Positions 7,111 through 13,484 of a DNA stretch of 17,020 nt are shown in pieces. A program made the translations under genes and the position numbers. Within the stretch, counting starts at the first letter, position 1. Each line of letters opens with the position of its first letter. Origin of the DNA: Palsa-892 sp035556215 (lineage in GTDB: Bacteria; Pseudomonadota; Alphaproteobacteria; Rhizobiales; Xanthobacteraceae); assembly GCA_035556215.1 (NCBI GenBank), contig DATMFI010000023.1, positions 1-17,020 of the forward strand. The letters run 5' to 3'. The notes beneath the pieces are model-generated. The model had not been told where the DNA came from. It searched no databases and saw only the letters and a list, made by a program, of their open reading frames with translations.

Positions 7111-7140
7111 GGGGAGGCCGGTACTGCCGCCGGTCTCCCC
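7111..7140 (+). other. Strong intergenic stem-loop between pstS and pstC
   Basis: GGGGAGGCCGG and CCGGTCTCCCC pair over 11 bp with one G-U wobble around an 8-base loop. No U-run follows (ATCACTAC), so it is not a classic terminator. Its place after the abundant periplasmic component and before the membrane subunits fits an mRNA-stabilising or partial-attenuation element that would raise PstS over PstCAB, as known for other ABC import operons; that role is inferred. Confidence 0.65.
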
Positions 7141-7178
7141 ATCACTACAAAAAAGGCAGCAGGCAGAGGTGAAGTACC

Positions 7179-8156
7179 ATGGCGATTTTGACGCTTGAGG
7201 CGGCGGCCTTTCAGGAACGCTCGACGAGTCTCAAGCGATTCATCATCAAGGATGCGTTCTTCAAGAACCTGACCTTTGCCGCGGCGCTTCTGGTTCTTTC
7301 GATTTTGTTCGGTGTTTTTCTTTCGCTCATTATCGGCTCGGTTCCGGCCTTCACGGCTTTCGGCCTCGACTTTCTCACCACGCAGAGCTGGAACCCGGTG
7401 ACCGAAAAATTCGGCGCGCTGGCGCCGGTCTATGGCACCGTCGTCACGTCGCTGATCGCCATGGGCATCGCCGTGCCGGTCGGCATCGGCATCGCGATCT
7501 TCATCACCGAGTTGTGCCCGGCATTCCTGCGAAAGCCCATTGCCATCGCGATCGAGCTTTTGGCCGGTATCCCCAGCATCATTTACGGCATCTGGGGGCT
7601 GTTCGTATTCGCGCCATTCCTGCAGCAGCACATTCAGCCCGCGATCATCGGCGCGTTCTCCGGCGTGCCGTTCCTCAACGATATTTTCGCCGGACCGCCT
7701 TATGGCATCGGCGTCTTCACCGCGGGGCTCATCCTCGCGATCATGGTCATCCCGTTCATCAGCTCGATCTCGCGTGACGTCTTCGAGACGACGCCGAGCG
7801 TGCTGAAGGAATCGACCTACGCACTTGGCTGCACCACCTGGGAAGTGATCTGGAACGTCGTGTTGCCCTATAGCCGCGCCGGCGTGCTCGGCGGCGTGAT
7901 GCTCGGCCTCGGCCGCGCCCTCGGCGAGACGATGGCGGTGACTTTCGTGATCGGCAACGCCCACAAAATCGCGGCCTCCGTGCTCGCGCCCGGCACCACG
8001 ATCTCGGCGACCATCGCCAACGAATTCACCGAAGCGGTCGGCGACATTTACACTTCCGCGCTGATCGCGCTCGGCCTCATCCTGTTTGTCATTACCTTCA
8101 TCGTGCTCGCGGCAGCCCGCTACATGCTTGCGCGCATGGAAGTGAAGACGAGGTGA
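7179..8156 (+). CDS. pstC: Phosphate ABC transporter permease PstC
   Basis: This 325-residue inner-membrane permease forms the phosphate channel with PstA. About six membrane helices are present, starting with NLTFAAALLVLSILFGVFLSLI. The region LLAGIPSIIYGIWGLFVFAP and the cytoplasmic EAA-type loop (KESTYALGCTTWEVIWNVVLP followed by GVMLGLGRALGETMAVTFVIGN), which docks on PstB, are characteristic of PstC. The family's fully conserved Arg/Glu in GRALGET are intact. The start at 7179 follows AGAGGTGAAG. It lies 105 bp after pstS and four bases before pstA. Confidence 0.96.
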   Translation: MAILTLEAAAFQERSTSLKRFIIKDAFFKNLTFAAALLVLSILFGVFLSLIIGSVPAFTAFGLDFLTTQSWNPVTEKFGALAPVYGTVVTSLIAMGIAVPVGIGIAIFITELCPAFLRKPIAIAIELLAGIPSIIYGIWGLFVFAPFLQQHIQPAIIGAFSGVPFLNDIFAGPPYGIGVFTAGLILAIMVIPFISSISRDVFETTPSVLKESTYALGCTTWEVIWNVVLPYSRAGVLGGVMLGLGRALGETMAVTFVIGNAHKIAASVLAPGTTISATIANEFTEAVGDIYTSALIALGLILFVITFIVLAAARYMLARMEVKTR

Positions 8157-8160
8157 TGCG

Positions 8161-9003
8161 ATGAGCGCAATCTACGCCCGCCGCCTCAACAAGAACCGCA
8201 TCTGGCTCGGCCTTTCGGTCGGCGCTGCCGCCTTCGGGCTGTTCTGGCTCGTGCTGATCCTCGGCACGCTGATCTGGAACGGGCTTGCCGGCCTCTCGGT
8301 CGATGTCTTCACGCAGATGACGCCGCCGCCGGGCGGCAGCGGCGGCCTTCTGAATGCGATCGTCGGCAGCCTCGTGATGACGGTGCTCGCCGTCGCGATC
8401 GGCACGCCGATCGGTGTGCTGGCCGGCACCTACATGGCCGAATATGGCCGCTACGCGAAGCTCACCTTCATCGTGCGCTTCATCAACGACATTCTGCTCT
8501 CGGCGCCGTCGATCATCGTCGGCCTCTTTGTTTACGAGATCGTCGTCGTGCCGATGGGCCACTTCTCCGGCCTTGCCGGCGCACTCGCGCTCGCGGTGAT
8601 CGTGATCCCCGTCGTCGTCCGCACGACGGAGGACATGCTGCTCCTCGTGCCGAATACGATGCGCGAAGCGGCGGCAGCGTTAGGCGCCCCGCGCTTCTTC
8701 CTGATCTCGCGGGTGATATACCGGGCCGCGAAGGCCGGCATCATCACCGGCATTCTGCTGGCGATCGCCCGCATTTCGGGCGAGACGGCGCCGCTTCTCT
8801 TCACCGCGCTCAACAACCAGTTCTGGAACGTCAACCTCAACGCGCCGACGCCGAGCCTGCCGGTCGTCATCTTCCAGTTCGCGCTCTCGCCCTACGAAGA
8901 CTGGCAGCGGCTCGCCTGGACCGGTGCGCTGATCATCACCGTCGCCGTGCTGAGCCTCTCGATCCTCGCCCGCGCCGTGACCGTCAAAGGAGTCGAACGA
9001 TGA
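8161..9003 (+). CDS. pstA: Phosphate ABC transporter permease PstA
   Basis: This 280-residue inner-membrane partner of PstC has about six helices. It starts with a basic segment and a hydrophobic helix (WLGLSVGAAAFGLFWLVLILGTLI). PstA-specific signals include SAPSIIVGLFVYEI and the EAA loop TMREAAAALGAPRFFLISRV followed by GILLAIARISGETAPLLFTAL, equivalent to the GRALGET region of PstC. ATG 8161 lies four bases after the pstC stop, and the stop overlaps the pstB start by four bases (ATGA), indicating translational coupling. Confidence 0.96.
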   Translation: MSAIYARRLNKNRIWLGLSVGAAAFGLFWLVLILGTLIWNGLAGLSVDVFTQMTPPPGGSGGLLNAIVGSLVMTVLAVAIGTPIGVLAGTYMAEYGRYAKLTFIVRFINDILLSAPSIIVGLFVYEIVVVPMGHFSGLAGALALAVIVIPVVVRTTEDMLLLVPNTMREAAAALGAPRFFLISRVIYRAAKAGIITGILLAIARISGETAPLLFTALNNQFWNVNLNAPTPSLPVVIFQFALSPYEDWQRLAWTGALIITVAVLSLSILARAVTVKGVER

Positions 9004-9800
9004 ATGCCATCACCACCCTGCGGGCGCCGGTCGAAAACCCCGCAACGCGCGAGAAGGTCGCGATCCGCGATCTCTCGTTCTTCTACGGCGACAACAAAGC
9101 GCTCCACGACATCAATCTCACCGCCTACGAGCGCCAGGTTTCGGCGCTGATCGGCCCCTCGGGCTGCGGCAAGTCAACCTTGCTCCGCGTCCTCAACCGC
9201 ATCTACGCGCTCTATCCGAACCAGCGCGCCGAAGGCGAGGTGTGGCTCGACGGCGAGAATGTCCTCGACGCCGGTCAGGATCCGAACTTGCTTCGCGCCA
9301 AGGTCGGCATGGTGTTTCAGAAGCCGACGCCGTTCCCGATGTCGATTTACGAGAACATCGCCTTCGGCGTGCGGCTTTACGAGAATCTCTCGCGCAGCGA
9401 GATGGACGAACGCGTCGAGCGCGCTTTAACGCGTGCCGCGCTATGGGACGAAGTGAAGGACCGCGTCGGCGCTTCGGCGCTCGGTCTTTCCGGCGGCCAG
9501 CAGCAGCGCCTCTGCATCGCCCGCACCATCGCGGTGAAGCCGGAAGTCATCCTGCTCGACGAGCCGACCTCGGCGCTCGATCCGATCTCGACCGCCAAGG
9601 TCGAGCAGCTCATTGACGAGCTGAAGCGCGACTTCACGATCATCATCGTCACCCACAACATGCAGCAGGCGGCGCGCGTCGCCGACCGCACGGCGTTTTT
9701 CTACCTCGGCAAGCTGATCGAGGAAGGACAGACGAGCCAAATGTTCTCGAACCCGAAAGACAAGCGCACCCTCGACTACATCACCGGGCGCTTCGGCTGA
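9000..9800 (+). CDS. pstB: Phosphate ABC transporter ATP-binding protein PstB
   Basis: This 266-residue ATPase powers phosphate import through PstCA. All ABC motifs are intact: Walker A GPSGCGKST (52-60), Q-loop Gln107 in VFQKPTPFPMSIYENI (the PTPFPMSI stretch is typical of PstB), signature LSGGQQQR (163-170), Walker B VILLDEP (183-189), D-loop SALD and H-loop His219. The ending DYITGRFG is also PstB-like. The start overlaps the pstA stop. The N-terminal 18 residues (with APVENPATREK) are a short extension common in alphaproteobacterial PstB. Confidence 0.97.
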   Translation: MNAITTLRAPVENPATREKVAIRDLSFFYGDNKALHDINLTAYERQVSALIGPSGCGKSTLLRVLNRIYALYPNQRAEGEVWLDGENVLDAGQDPNLLRAKVGMVFQKPTPFPMSIYENIAFGVRLYENLSRSEMDERVERALTRAALWDEVKDRVGASALGLSGGQQQRLCIARTIAVKPEVILLDEPTSALDPISTAKVEQLIDELKRDFTIIIVTHNMQQAARVADRTAFFYLGKLIEEGQTSQMFSNPKDKRTLDYITGRFG

Positions 9801-9810
9801 GGATGAAGTC

Positions 9811-10524
9811 ATGATGACCCAGCACATCGTTGCCTCTTACGAAAACGAACTTCGCGAACTCGGCCGCAAGATCGCCGAGATGGGCGGCCAGGTCGAACGG
9901 CTCGTCGCCGACTCGACGACCGCGCTCCTGAAGCGCGACATTGCGCTCGCCGAAAAAGTGATCATCGGCGACCGCAAGGTGAACGCGCTCCAGCACGAGA
10001 TTGAGAACGCCGCCGTCACCATGATCGCGCTTCGCCAGCCGATCGCCGACGACCTCCGCGAGGTCATTTCCTCGATTCGCGTCGCCATCGACCTCGAGCG
10101 CATCGCGGACCATGCCAAGAACACGGCAAAGCGCGTCCTCGCGCTCGACGGCGAGTTCATGGCCCAAAAGCAGCTTCGCGGCGTCGAACACATGAGCGAA
10201 ATCGCAATCGAGCAGCTCACCGCCGTGCTCGACGCCTATACCAACCGTGACGACCAGAAGGCGCTCGCGGTCTGGCGCCGCGATGGCGAGATCGATGCGA
10301 TTTACACTTCGCTGTTCCGCGAGCTCCTGACCTACATGATGGAAGACCCGCGCAGCATCACGCTCTGCACGCATCTTCTGTTTGCCGCCAAGAACATCGA
10401 GCGCATCGGCGATCACGCCCAGAACATCGCCGAAACGGTGCATTATCTCGTTGTCGGCGAGCCGGTTGTGGAGGAGAGCCTGTTGCCCGATACTCTTAAC
10501 AAGAAATTCGGGTTCTCACGTTGA
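9811..10524 (+). CDS. phoU: Phosphate signalling protein PhoU
   Basis: This 237-residue all-helical cytoplasmic protein links the Pst transporter to PhoR and helps keep PhoR in phosphatase mode when phosphate is plentiful. It shows the two symmetric three-helix repeats of PhoU, each with its metal-binding E-x3-D helix: DLERIADHAKN (around 95-104) and NIERIGDHAQN (around 196-205). Length is normal. ATG 9811 follows GAGGATGAAG, 10 bp after pstB; an ATG immediately next (9814) is an equal alternative. The stop overlaps a possible TTG start of phoB. Confidence 0.96.
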   Translation: MMTQHIVASYENELRELGRKIAEMGGQVERLVADSTTALLKRDIALAEKVIIGDRKVNALQHEIENAAVTMIALRQPIADDLREVISSIRVAIDLERIADHAKNTAKRVLALDGEFMAQKQLRGVEHMSEIAIEQLTAVLDAYTNRDDQKALAVWRRDGEIDAIYTSLFRELLTYMMEDPRSITLCTHLLFAAKNIERIGDHAQNIAETVHYLVVGEPVVEESLLPDTLNKKFGFSR

Positions 10525-10538
10525 ACGGCCCTTTCCGC

Positions 10539-11243
10539 ATGAAGCCGCGCATTCTGATCGCCGAGGATGAAGAGGCGCTCGCAACGCTGCTTCGTTACAA
10601 TCTCGAGAAGGCGGGCTACGACGTCGAAACGGCGGGACGCGGCGACGACGCCGACCTGCGACTCAAGGAGCAGGTGCCCGACCTTGCGATCCTCGACTGG
10701 ATGTTGCCCGGCCTTTCCGGCATTGAACTCACGCGCCGCCTGCGTGCACGGCCCGAGACGGCGATGCTGCCGATCATCATTCTGACGGCGCGCGGCGAGG
10801 AAGCCGAGCGCGTGCGCGGCCTTTCGACCGGCGCCGACGACTATGTCGTCAAACCCTTCTCGGTGCCCGAGCTGATCGCGCGCGTACAGGCGCTTCTGCG
10901 CCGCGCCAAGCCCGAGCATGTCGCGACTTTGCTCAAGGCCGGAGAGATCGAAATCGACCGCGACAAGAAACGCGTCTATCGCGCCGGCCGCGATATCGAC
11001 CTTGGCCCGACCGAATTTCGTCTCCTCGAATTCCTGATGATGACGCCGGGCCGCGTCTATTCGCGCGAGCAACTCCTGGACGGCATCTGGGGCCGCGACG
11101 TCTATATCGACGAGCGTACGGTTGACGTGCATGTCGGCCGCTTGCGCAAGGCGTTGTCGCGCGGCCGCGAGGCCGATCCGATCCGCACCGTGCGCGGCGC
11201 GGGCTATGCGTTCAACGAGCGCTTTTCCGAGCGCGCCGAGTAA
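10539..11243 (+). CDS. phoB: Phosphate regulon response regulator PhoB
   Basis: This 234-residue OmpR-type regulator, once phosphorylated by PhoR, binds Pho boxes and activates transcription. The receiver domain (1-120) has the acidic pair Glu9/Asp10, phospho-acceptor Asp53 in LAILDWMLPG, Thr83 in IILTARGEE and Lys105 in DDYVVKPFS. The winged-helix DNA-binding domain (about 130-230) includes GPTEFRLLEFLM, the recognition helix ERTVDVHVGRLRKAL and RTVRGAGYAF. I chose ATG 10539, which gives the standard N-terminus MKPRILIAEDEEAL; a TTG at 10521 overlapping the phoU stop is possible and would add six residues. No strong ribosome site is seen before either, so coupling to phoU translation is likely. 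It probably belongs to the pst operon. Confidence 0.96.
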   Translation: MKPRILIAEDEEALATLLRYNLEKAGYDVETAGRGDDADLRLKEQVPDLAILDWMLPGLSGIELTRRLRARPETAMLPIIILTARGEEAERVRGLSTGADDYVVKPFSVPELIARVQALLRRAKPEHVATLLKAGEIEIDRDKKRVYRAGRDIDLGPTEFRLLEFLMMTPGRVYSREQLLDGIWGRDVYIDERTVDVHVGRLRKALSRGREADPIRTVRGAGYAFNERFSERAE

Positions 11244-11282
11244 TCCCGTTTCGAGTAATCCCGTTTCGAGTGATCTCGATTT
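11238..11282 (+). repeat. Three tandem 15-bp repeats over the phoB stop
   Basis: GAGTAATCCCGTTTC occurs twice without a gap (11238-11252 and 11253-11267), followed by a diverged third copy, GAGTGATCTCGATTT (11268-11282). The first copy contains the phoB stop codon (TAA 11241-11243); the second repeats it. It looks like slippage or duplication at the gene end. Confidence 0.85.
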
Positions 11283-11300
11283 TTTCCGGCCGATAAAAAT

Positions 11301-11329
11301 GCCCGAAAAGCGGTTTCCGCTTTTCGGGC
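11301..11329. terminator. Perfect stem between convergent phoB and gcrA, probable bidirectional terminator
   Basis: GCCCGAAAAGCGG (11301-11313), loop TTT, CCGCTTTTCGGGC (11317-11329) form a perfect 13-bp stem. Read on the minus strand it is followed by ATTTTTATC, a fair U-run, so it fits a terminator for gcrA, whose stop is 25 bp away. On the plus strand the inner hairpin (AGCGG/CCGCT) is followed by TTTT, which could end the pst-phoB transcript. Palindromes of this kind (CCGAAAAG...CTTTTCGG) also occur as dispersed intergenic repeats in Rhizobiales. Confidence 0.7.
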
Positions 11330-11353
11330 CACGCTCTGATCGAAAGCGTTGCG

Positions 11354-11848
11354 TTAGCGCGAGGCGCGGCGTTCGCGGCGGCGGTCGGCGAGCGGCTGAT
11401 AGGCGACGCGTGCGTGATAGGGGCAATAGGGCGCGCCCGTTTTGACCTGCGAGCCGCAATAGGCGAACTCCTCCGAGGTCGGGTCGCCGTAGGGCCAGCG
11501 GCAAGTCGCTTCGGAAAGCTGGGTGATCGAGACGCGCGGCCCCATCGGGACGATATTGGCGATCGGATCGGCTTCGGGCTCGTAATCGACGTCGAACTGC
11601 GGGGCGAGCGCCGTGTTGCCGGCAAAGCGCATGCGCGGGCGCATCGTGGCCGTGCGCACCTTGCGCGGCCGCGGCACCGCCGAGGACGGGCTCTTGGCGC
11701 GGCCCGAGAGGCCGAGGCGGTGCACCTTGCCGATGACGGCATTCCTGGTCACGCCGCCCAGCTCGCCGGCGATCTGGCTGGCTGACAGCCCGTCCGCCCA
11801 CAGCTTCTTCAGCATCTCGACCCGTTCGTCTGTCCAGTTGATCGTCAT
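11354..11848 (-). CDS. gcrA: GcrA cell cycle regulator
   Basis: This 164-residue regulator is specific to alphaproteobacteria; in Caulobacter it binds sigma70 holoenzyme and activates promoters carrying CcrM-methylated GANTC sites. The N-terminal helix-turn-helix is unmistakable: INWTDERVEMLKKLWADGLS, then ASQIAGELGGVTRNAVIGKV, then HRLGLSGRAK. A basic, proline-containing linker (about 51-75) leads to the C-terminal sigma-interaction region with Cys residues in EATCRWPYGDP, AYCGSQ and APYCPYHA, followed by an Arg-rich tail. ATG 11848 is preceded by AAGGGAG at good spacing; a frame extension to 11896 looks non-coding. It is convergent with phoB and stands alone. GANTC sites at 11902 and 11921 lie 54-77 bp upstream. 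Confidence 0.95.
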   Translation of the reverse strand: MTINWTDERVEMLKKLWADGLSASQIAGELGGVTRNAVIGKVHRLGLSGRAKSPSSAVPRPRKVRTATMRPRMRFAGNTALAPQFDVDYEPEADPIANIVPMGPRVSITQLSEATCRWPYGDPTSEEFAYCGSQVKTGAPYCPYHARVAYQPLADRRRERRASR

Positions 11849-11895
11849 GGCCGACGCTCCCTTTGAGTTCCCCGCATCGATCTCGGCTCGTGTCA

Positions 11896-11925
11896 CCGGC
11901 AGAATCCCTCAGGGTGGCCGGAATC
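11896..11925 (-). promoter_or_regulatory. Paired GANTC sites in inverted repeat upstream of gcrA
   Basis: GAATC occurs at 11902-11906 and 11921-11925. Between and around them CCGGC (11896-11900) pairs with GCCGG (11917-11921), with CCCTCAGGG (11906-11914) inside. GANTC is the CcrM methylation target and GcrA acts at methylated GANTC promoters, so self-control of gcrA is a reasonable guess. Confidence 0.35.
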
Positions 11926-12024
11926 GGGACCGAACCCGCTCCAACTCAGGTGATGGCTACGCCACGCTAAGGAATTTGACCGCACGAGATGTCGTGCTCG
12001 ACGAAAAGAACGCTACAATAGGCA

Positions 12025-12044
12025 GACTCAGCGATTCAAGAGTC
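12025..12044. promoter_or_regulatory. Cluster of three GANTC sites
   Basis: GACTC (12025-12029), GATTC (12033-12037) and GAGTC (12040-12044) fall within 20 bp. Each matches the CcrM methyltransferase site GANTC. The cluster lies 177 bp upstream of gcrA and 223 bp upstream of argD, so it could serve either promoter. The third site borders the long hairpin at 12044-12083. Confidence 0.45.
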
Positions 12045-12083
12045 CGCGCGAATTGACGGGCCTTTTCCCCAATTTGCGCGCGG
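12044..12083. other. Long imperfect hairpin upstream of argD
   Basis: CCGCGCG (12044-12050) pairs with CGCGCGG (12077-12083), AATTG (12051-12055) with CAATT (12070-12074) after a two-base bulge, and GGG (12058-12060) with CCC (12067-12069) around a CCTTTT loop. In all 15 pairs are possible. No U-run follows on the plus strand; on the minus strand it is followed by GACTCTTGAATC, also without a clear U-run. Its role is unknown. Confidence 0.5.
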
Positions 12084-12159
12084 TTGTCCCCCGGAAACCG
12101 AATAGAAACCGCGACTTTCCGGCCCAGAACTGCGGCCTCGGCACCGCATCATCATCAAG

Positions 12160-12188
12160 TTGATTAGCGCAAGTCTTTGACATACATT
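12160..12188 (+). promoter_or_regulatory. Predicted argD promoter
   Basis: TTGATT (12160-12165) and TACATT (12183-12188) are separated by 17 bases and each match the sigma70 consensus at four of six positions. Transcription would begin near 12195, about 70 bases before the argD start and right at the next hairpin. Confidence 0.35.
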
Positions 12189-12195
12189 GCCAAAA

Positions 12196-12253
12196 GTGCC
12201 GCTCGTACCTCCGGGCGGCACGTTTCATTTGCTGCCGCAGGCGTGCCTGCGGC
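12196..12253 (+). other. Two hairpins in the argD leader
   Basis: GTGCCGC (12196-12202) and GCGGCAC (12215-12221) form a perfect 7-bp stem, flanked by AAA and TTT that can extend it, with GTTTCATTT following. TGCCGCAGG (12233-12241) and CCTGCGGCA (12246-12254) form a perfect 9-bp stem with a four-base loop, ending just before the GGAGAGG ribosome site (12256-12262). The first loop carries ACCTCC (12206-12212 region), which could pair with the GGAG of that site. Confidence 0.45.
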
Positions 12254-12266
12254 ATGGAGAGGCACC

Positions 12267-13484
12267 TTGATTACCCCTTTGATGCCAACGTACGCGCGCG
12301 CCGACCTCGCCTTTGAGCGGGGCGAGGGCGCTTGGCTGACCTCGACGGACGGCAAGCAGTATCTCGATTTCTCCGGCGGCGTTGCCGTGAACGCGCTCGG
12401 CCATGCGCATCCGGTGCTGGTGAAGGCGCTTACCGAACAGGCGCAGAAGGTCTGGCACGTCTCCAATCTTTTTCGCATTCCCGAAGCCGAACGCCTGGCT
12501 GCGCGCCTCGTCGAAGCCTCGTTCGCCGACACGGTGTTCTTCTCGAACTCCGGTGCCGAGGCGATGGAAGGCGCGATCAAGACGGCGCGCAAATATCACG
12601 CCGTCTCCGGCAGCCCCGAGCGGACGCGCATCGTTGCGTTCGACAGCGCCTTTCATGGCCGCACGCTCGCAACGCTTTCGGCGGCCGGCGCCAAGAAATA
12701 TCTCGATGGTTTCGGCGAGCCGCTTTCCGGTTTCGATCACGTGCCCTACGGCGATCTTGAAGCCGCGAAAAAGGCGATCACCAAGGAGACCGCGGCGATT
12801 TTGGCGGAGCCCGTCCAGGGCGAGAGCGGCGTGCGCGTGCCGCCGCCGTCTTTCCTGCGCGGCCTGCGCGAACTGTGCGATCAGCACGGCATTCTGCTGG
12901 TGCTCGACGAAGTGCAGACCGGCATGGGCCGCACCGGAAAATTGTTCGCTTACGAGTGGGCCGGAATCGAACCCGACGTGCTCGGCACGGCGAAAGGCAT
13001 CGGCGGCGGTTTTCCGCTCGGCGCGACGTTAGCTACGGCGGAAGCCGCGAAGGGCATGACTGCCGGCACGCACGGCTCGACCTTCGGCGGCAATCCGCTG
13101 GCGACCGCGGTCGGCAACGCCGTGCTCGACGTCATTCTTGCGCCGGGTTTTCTCGAGCATGTCCGCGAGAGCGGGCTGCGCATCAAGCAGCGACTCGCCG
13201 AGTTGAAGGATCGGCATCCGACGGTGATCGCCGAGATCCGCGGCGAGGGCTTGCTGATCGGCATTCGCTGTGTCGCGCCGCAAGCCGACGTCATTGTCGC
13301 TGCGCGCGACGAGGGACTGTTGACGGCGGCTGCCGGCGAGAATGTCGTGCGGCTTCTGCCGCCGCTCATCATCGGCGAAGCGGAAATTGCCGAAGCGATC
13401 AAGAAATTCGATGCGGCTTGCACCAAGGTGGCCGCAGCACAGAAGGCCGCGGCGCCAGACGCCGCGGCGCGGGGAGCGGCCTGA
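12267..13484 (+). CDS. argD: Acetylornithine aminotransferase ArgD
   Basis: This 405-residue, PLP-dependent class III aminotransferase converts N-acetylglutamate semialdehyde and glutamate to N-acetylornithine and 2-oxoglutarate in arginine synthesis; ArgD often also serves lysine synthesis. Visible motifs are FSGGVAVNALGHAHP, SNSGAEAMEGAIKTARKY (cofactor phosphate binding), AFHGRTLATLSA, LVLDEVQTGMGRTG (Asp214) and TAKGIGGGFPLG with Schiff-base Lys243. I chose TTG 12267 because GGAGAGG lies 4 bases before it; ATG 12282 (giving MPTYARADLAF) is the alternative but lies about 19 bases from that site. The C-terminus carries an Ala-rich tail (about 20 residues) beyond the usual end. The stop overlaps the argF start by one base. 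Confidence 0.95.
   Translation: MITPLMPTYARADLAFERGEGAWLTSTDGKQYLDFSGGVAVNALGHAHPVLVKALTEQAQKVWHVSNLFRIPEAERLAARLVEASFADTVFFSNSGAEAMEGAIKTARKYHAVSGSPERTRIVAFDSAFHGRTLATLSAAGAKKYLDGFGEPLSGFDHVPYGDLEAAKKAITKETAAILAEPVQGESGVRVPPPSFLRGLRELCDQHGILLVLDEVQTGMGRTGKLFAYEWAGIEPDVLGTAKGIGGGFPLGATLATAEAAKGMTAGTHGSTFGGNPLATAVGNAVLDVILAPGFLEHVRESGLRIKQRLAELKDRHPTVIAEIRGEGLLIGIRCVAPQADVIVAARDEGLLTAAAGENVVRLLPPLIIGEAEIAEAIKKFDAACTKVAAAQKAAAPDAAARGAA

Larger units (their letters stand above)
11849..12266. other. 418-bp regulatory gap between gcrA and argD
   Basis: No protein gene is supported here. The gap contains five GANTC sites (11902, 11921, 12025, 12033, 12040), a small hairpin GCACGA-GATG-TCGTGC (11982-11997), a long imperfect hairpin (12044-12083), a predicted argD promoter (12160-12188) and two hairpins in the argD leader (12196-12253). 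An unannotated small RNA between 11850 and 12090 is possible but not shown by the sequence. Confidence 0.5.

Noticed and set aside
7111..7140. Rho-independent terminator after pstS
   Set aside because: The stem is strong but is followed by ATCACTAC rather than a U-run, and the downstream genes clearly belong to the same operon.
6042..7964. Long open frame of 640 codons on the minus strand, antisense to pstS and pstC
   Set aside because: Low-complexity, Arg/Asp/His-rich translation typical of GC-rich antisense frames. It lies opposite two clearly real genes; long antisense frames opposite phoR (4566-5819) and argD/argF (12950-14056) are the same kind of artefact.
11907..11950. tRNA-like 3' half on the minus strand (GGGTTCGGTCCCGATTCCGGCCACC)
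   Set aside because: The T-loop would have six bases or a non-standard sequence with only a 4-bp stem, and no matching acceptor, D or anticodon arms could be found upstream.
12177..12182. Perfect TTGACA -35 hexamer upstream of argD
   Set aside because: No -10-like hexamer lies 16-18 bases downstream (the position falls in a GC-rich hairpin). The TTGATT/TACATT pair overlapping it is better spaced.
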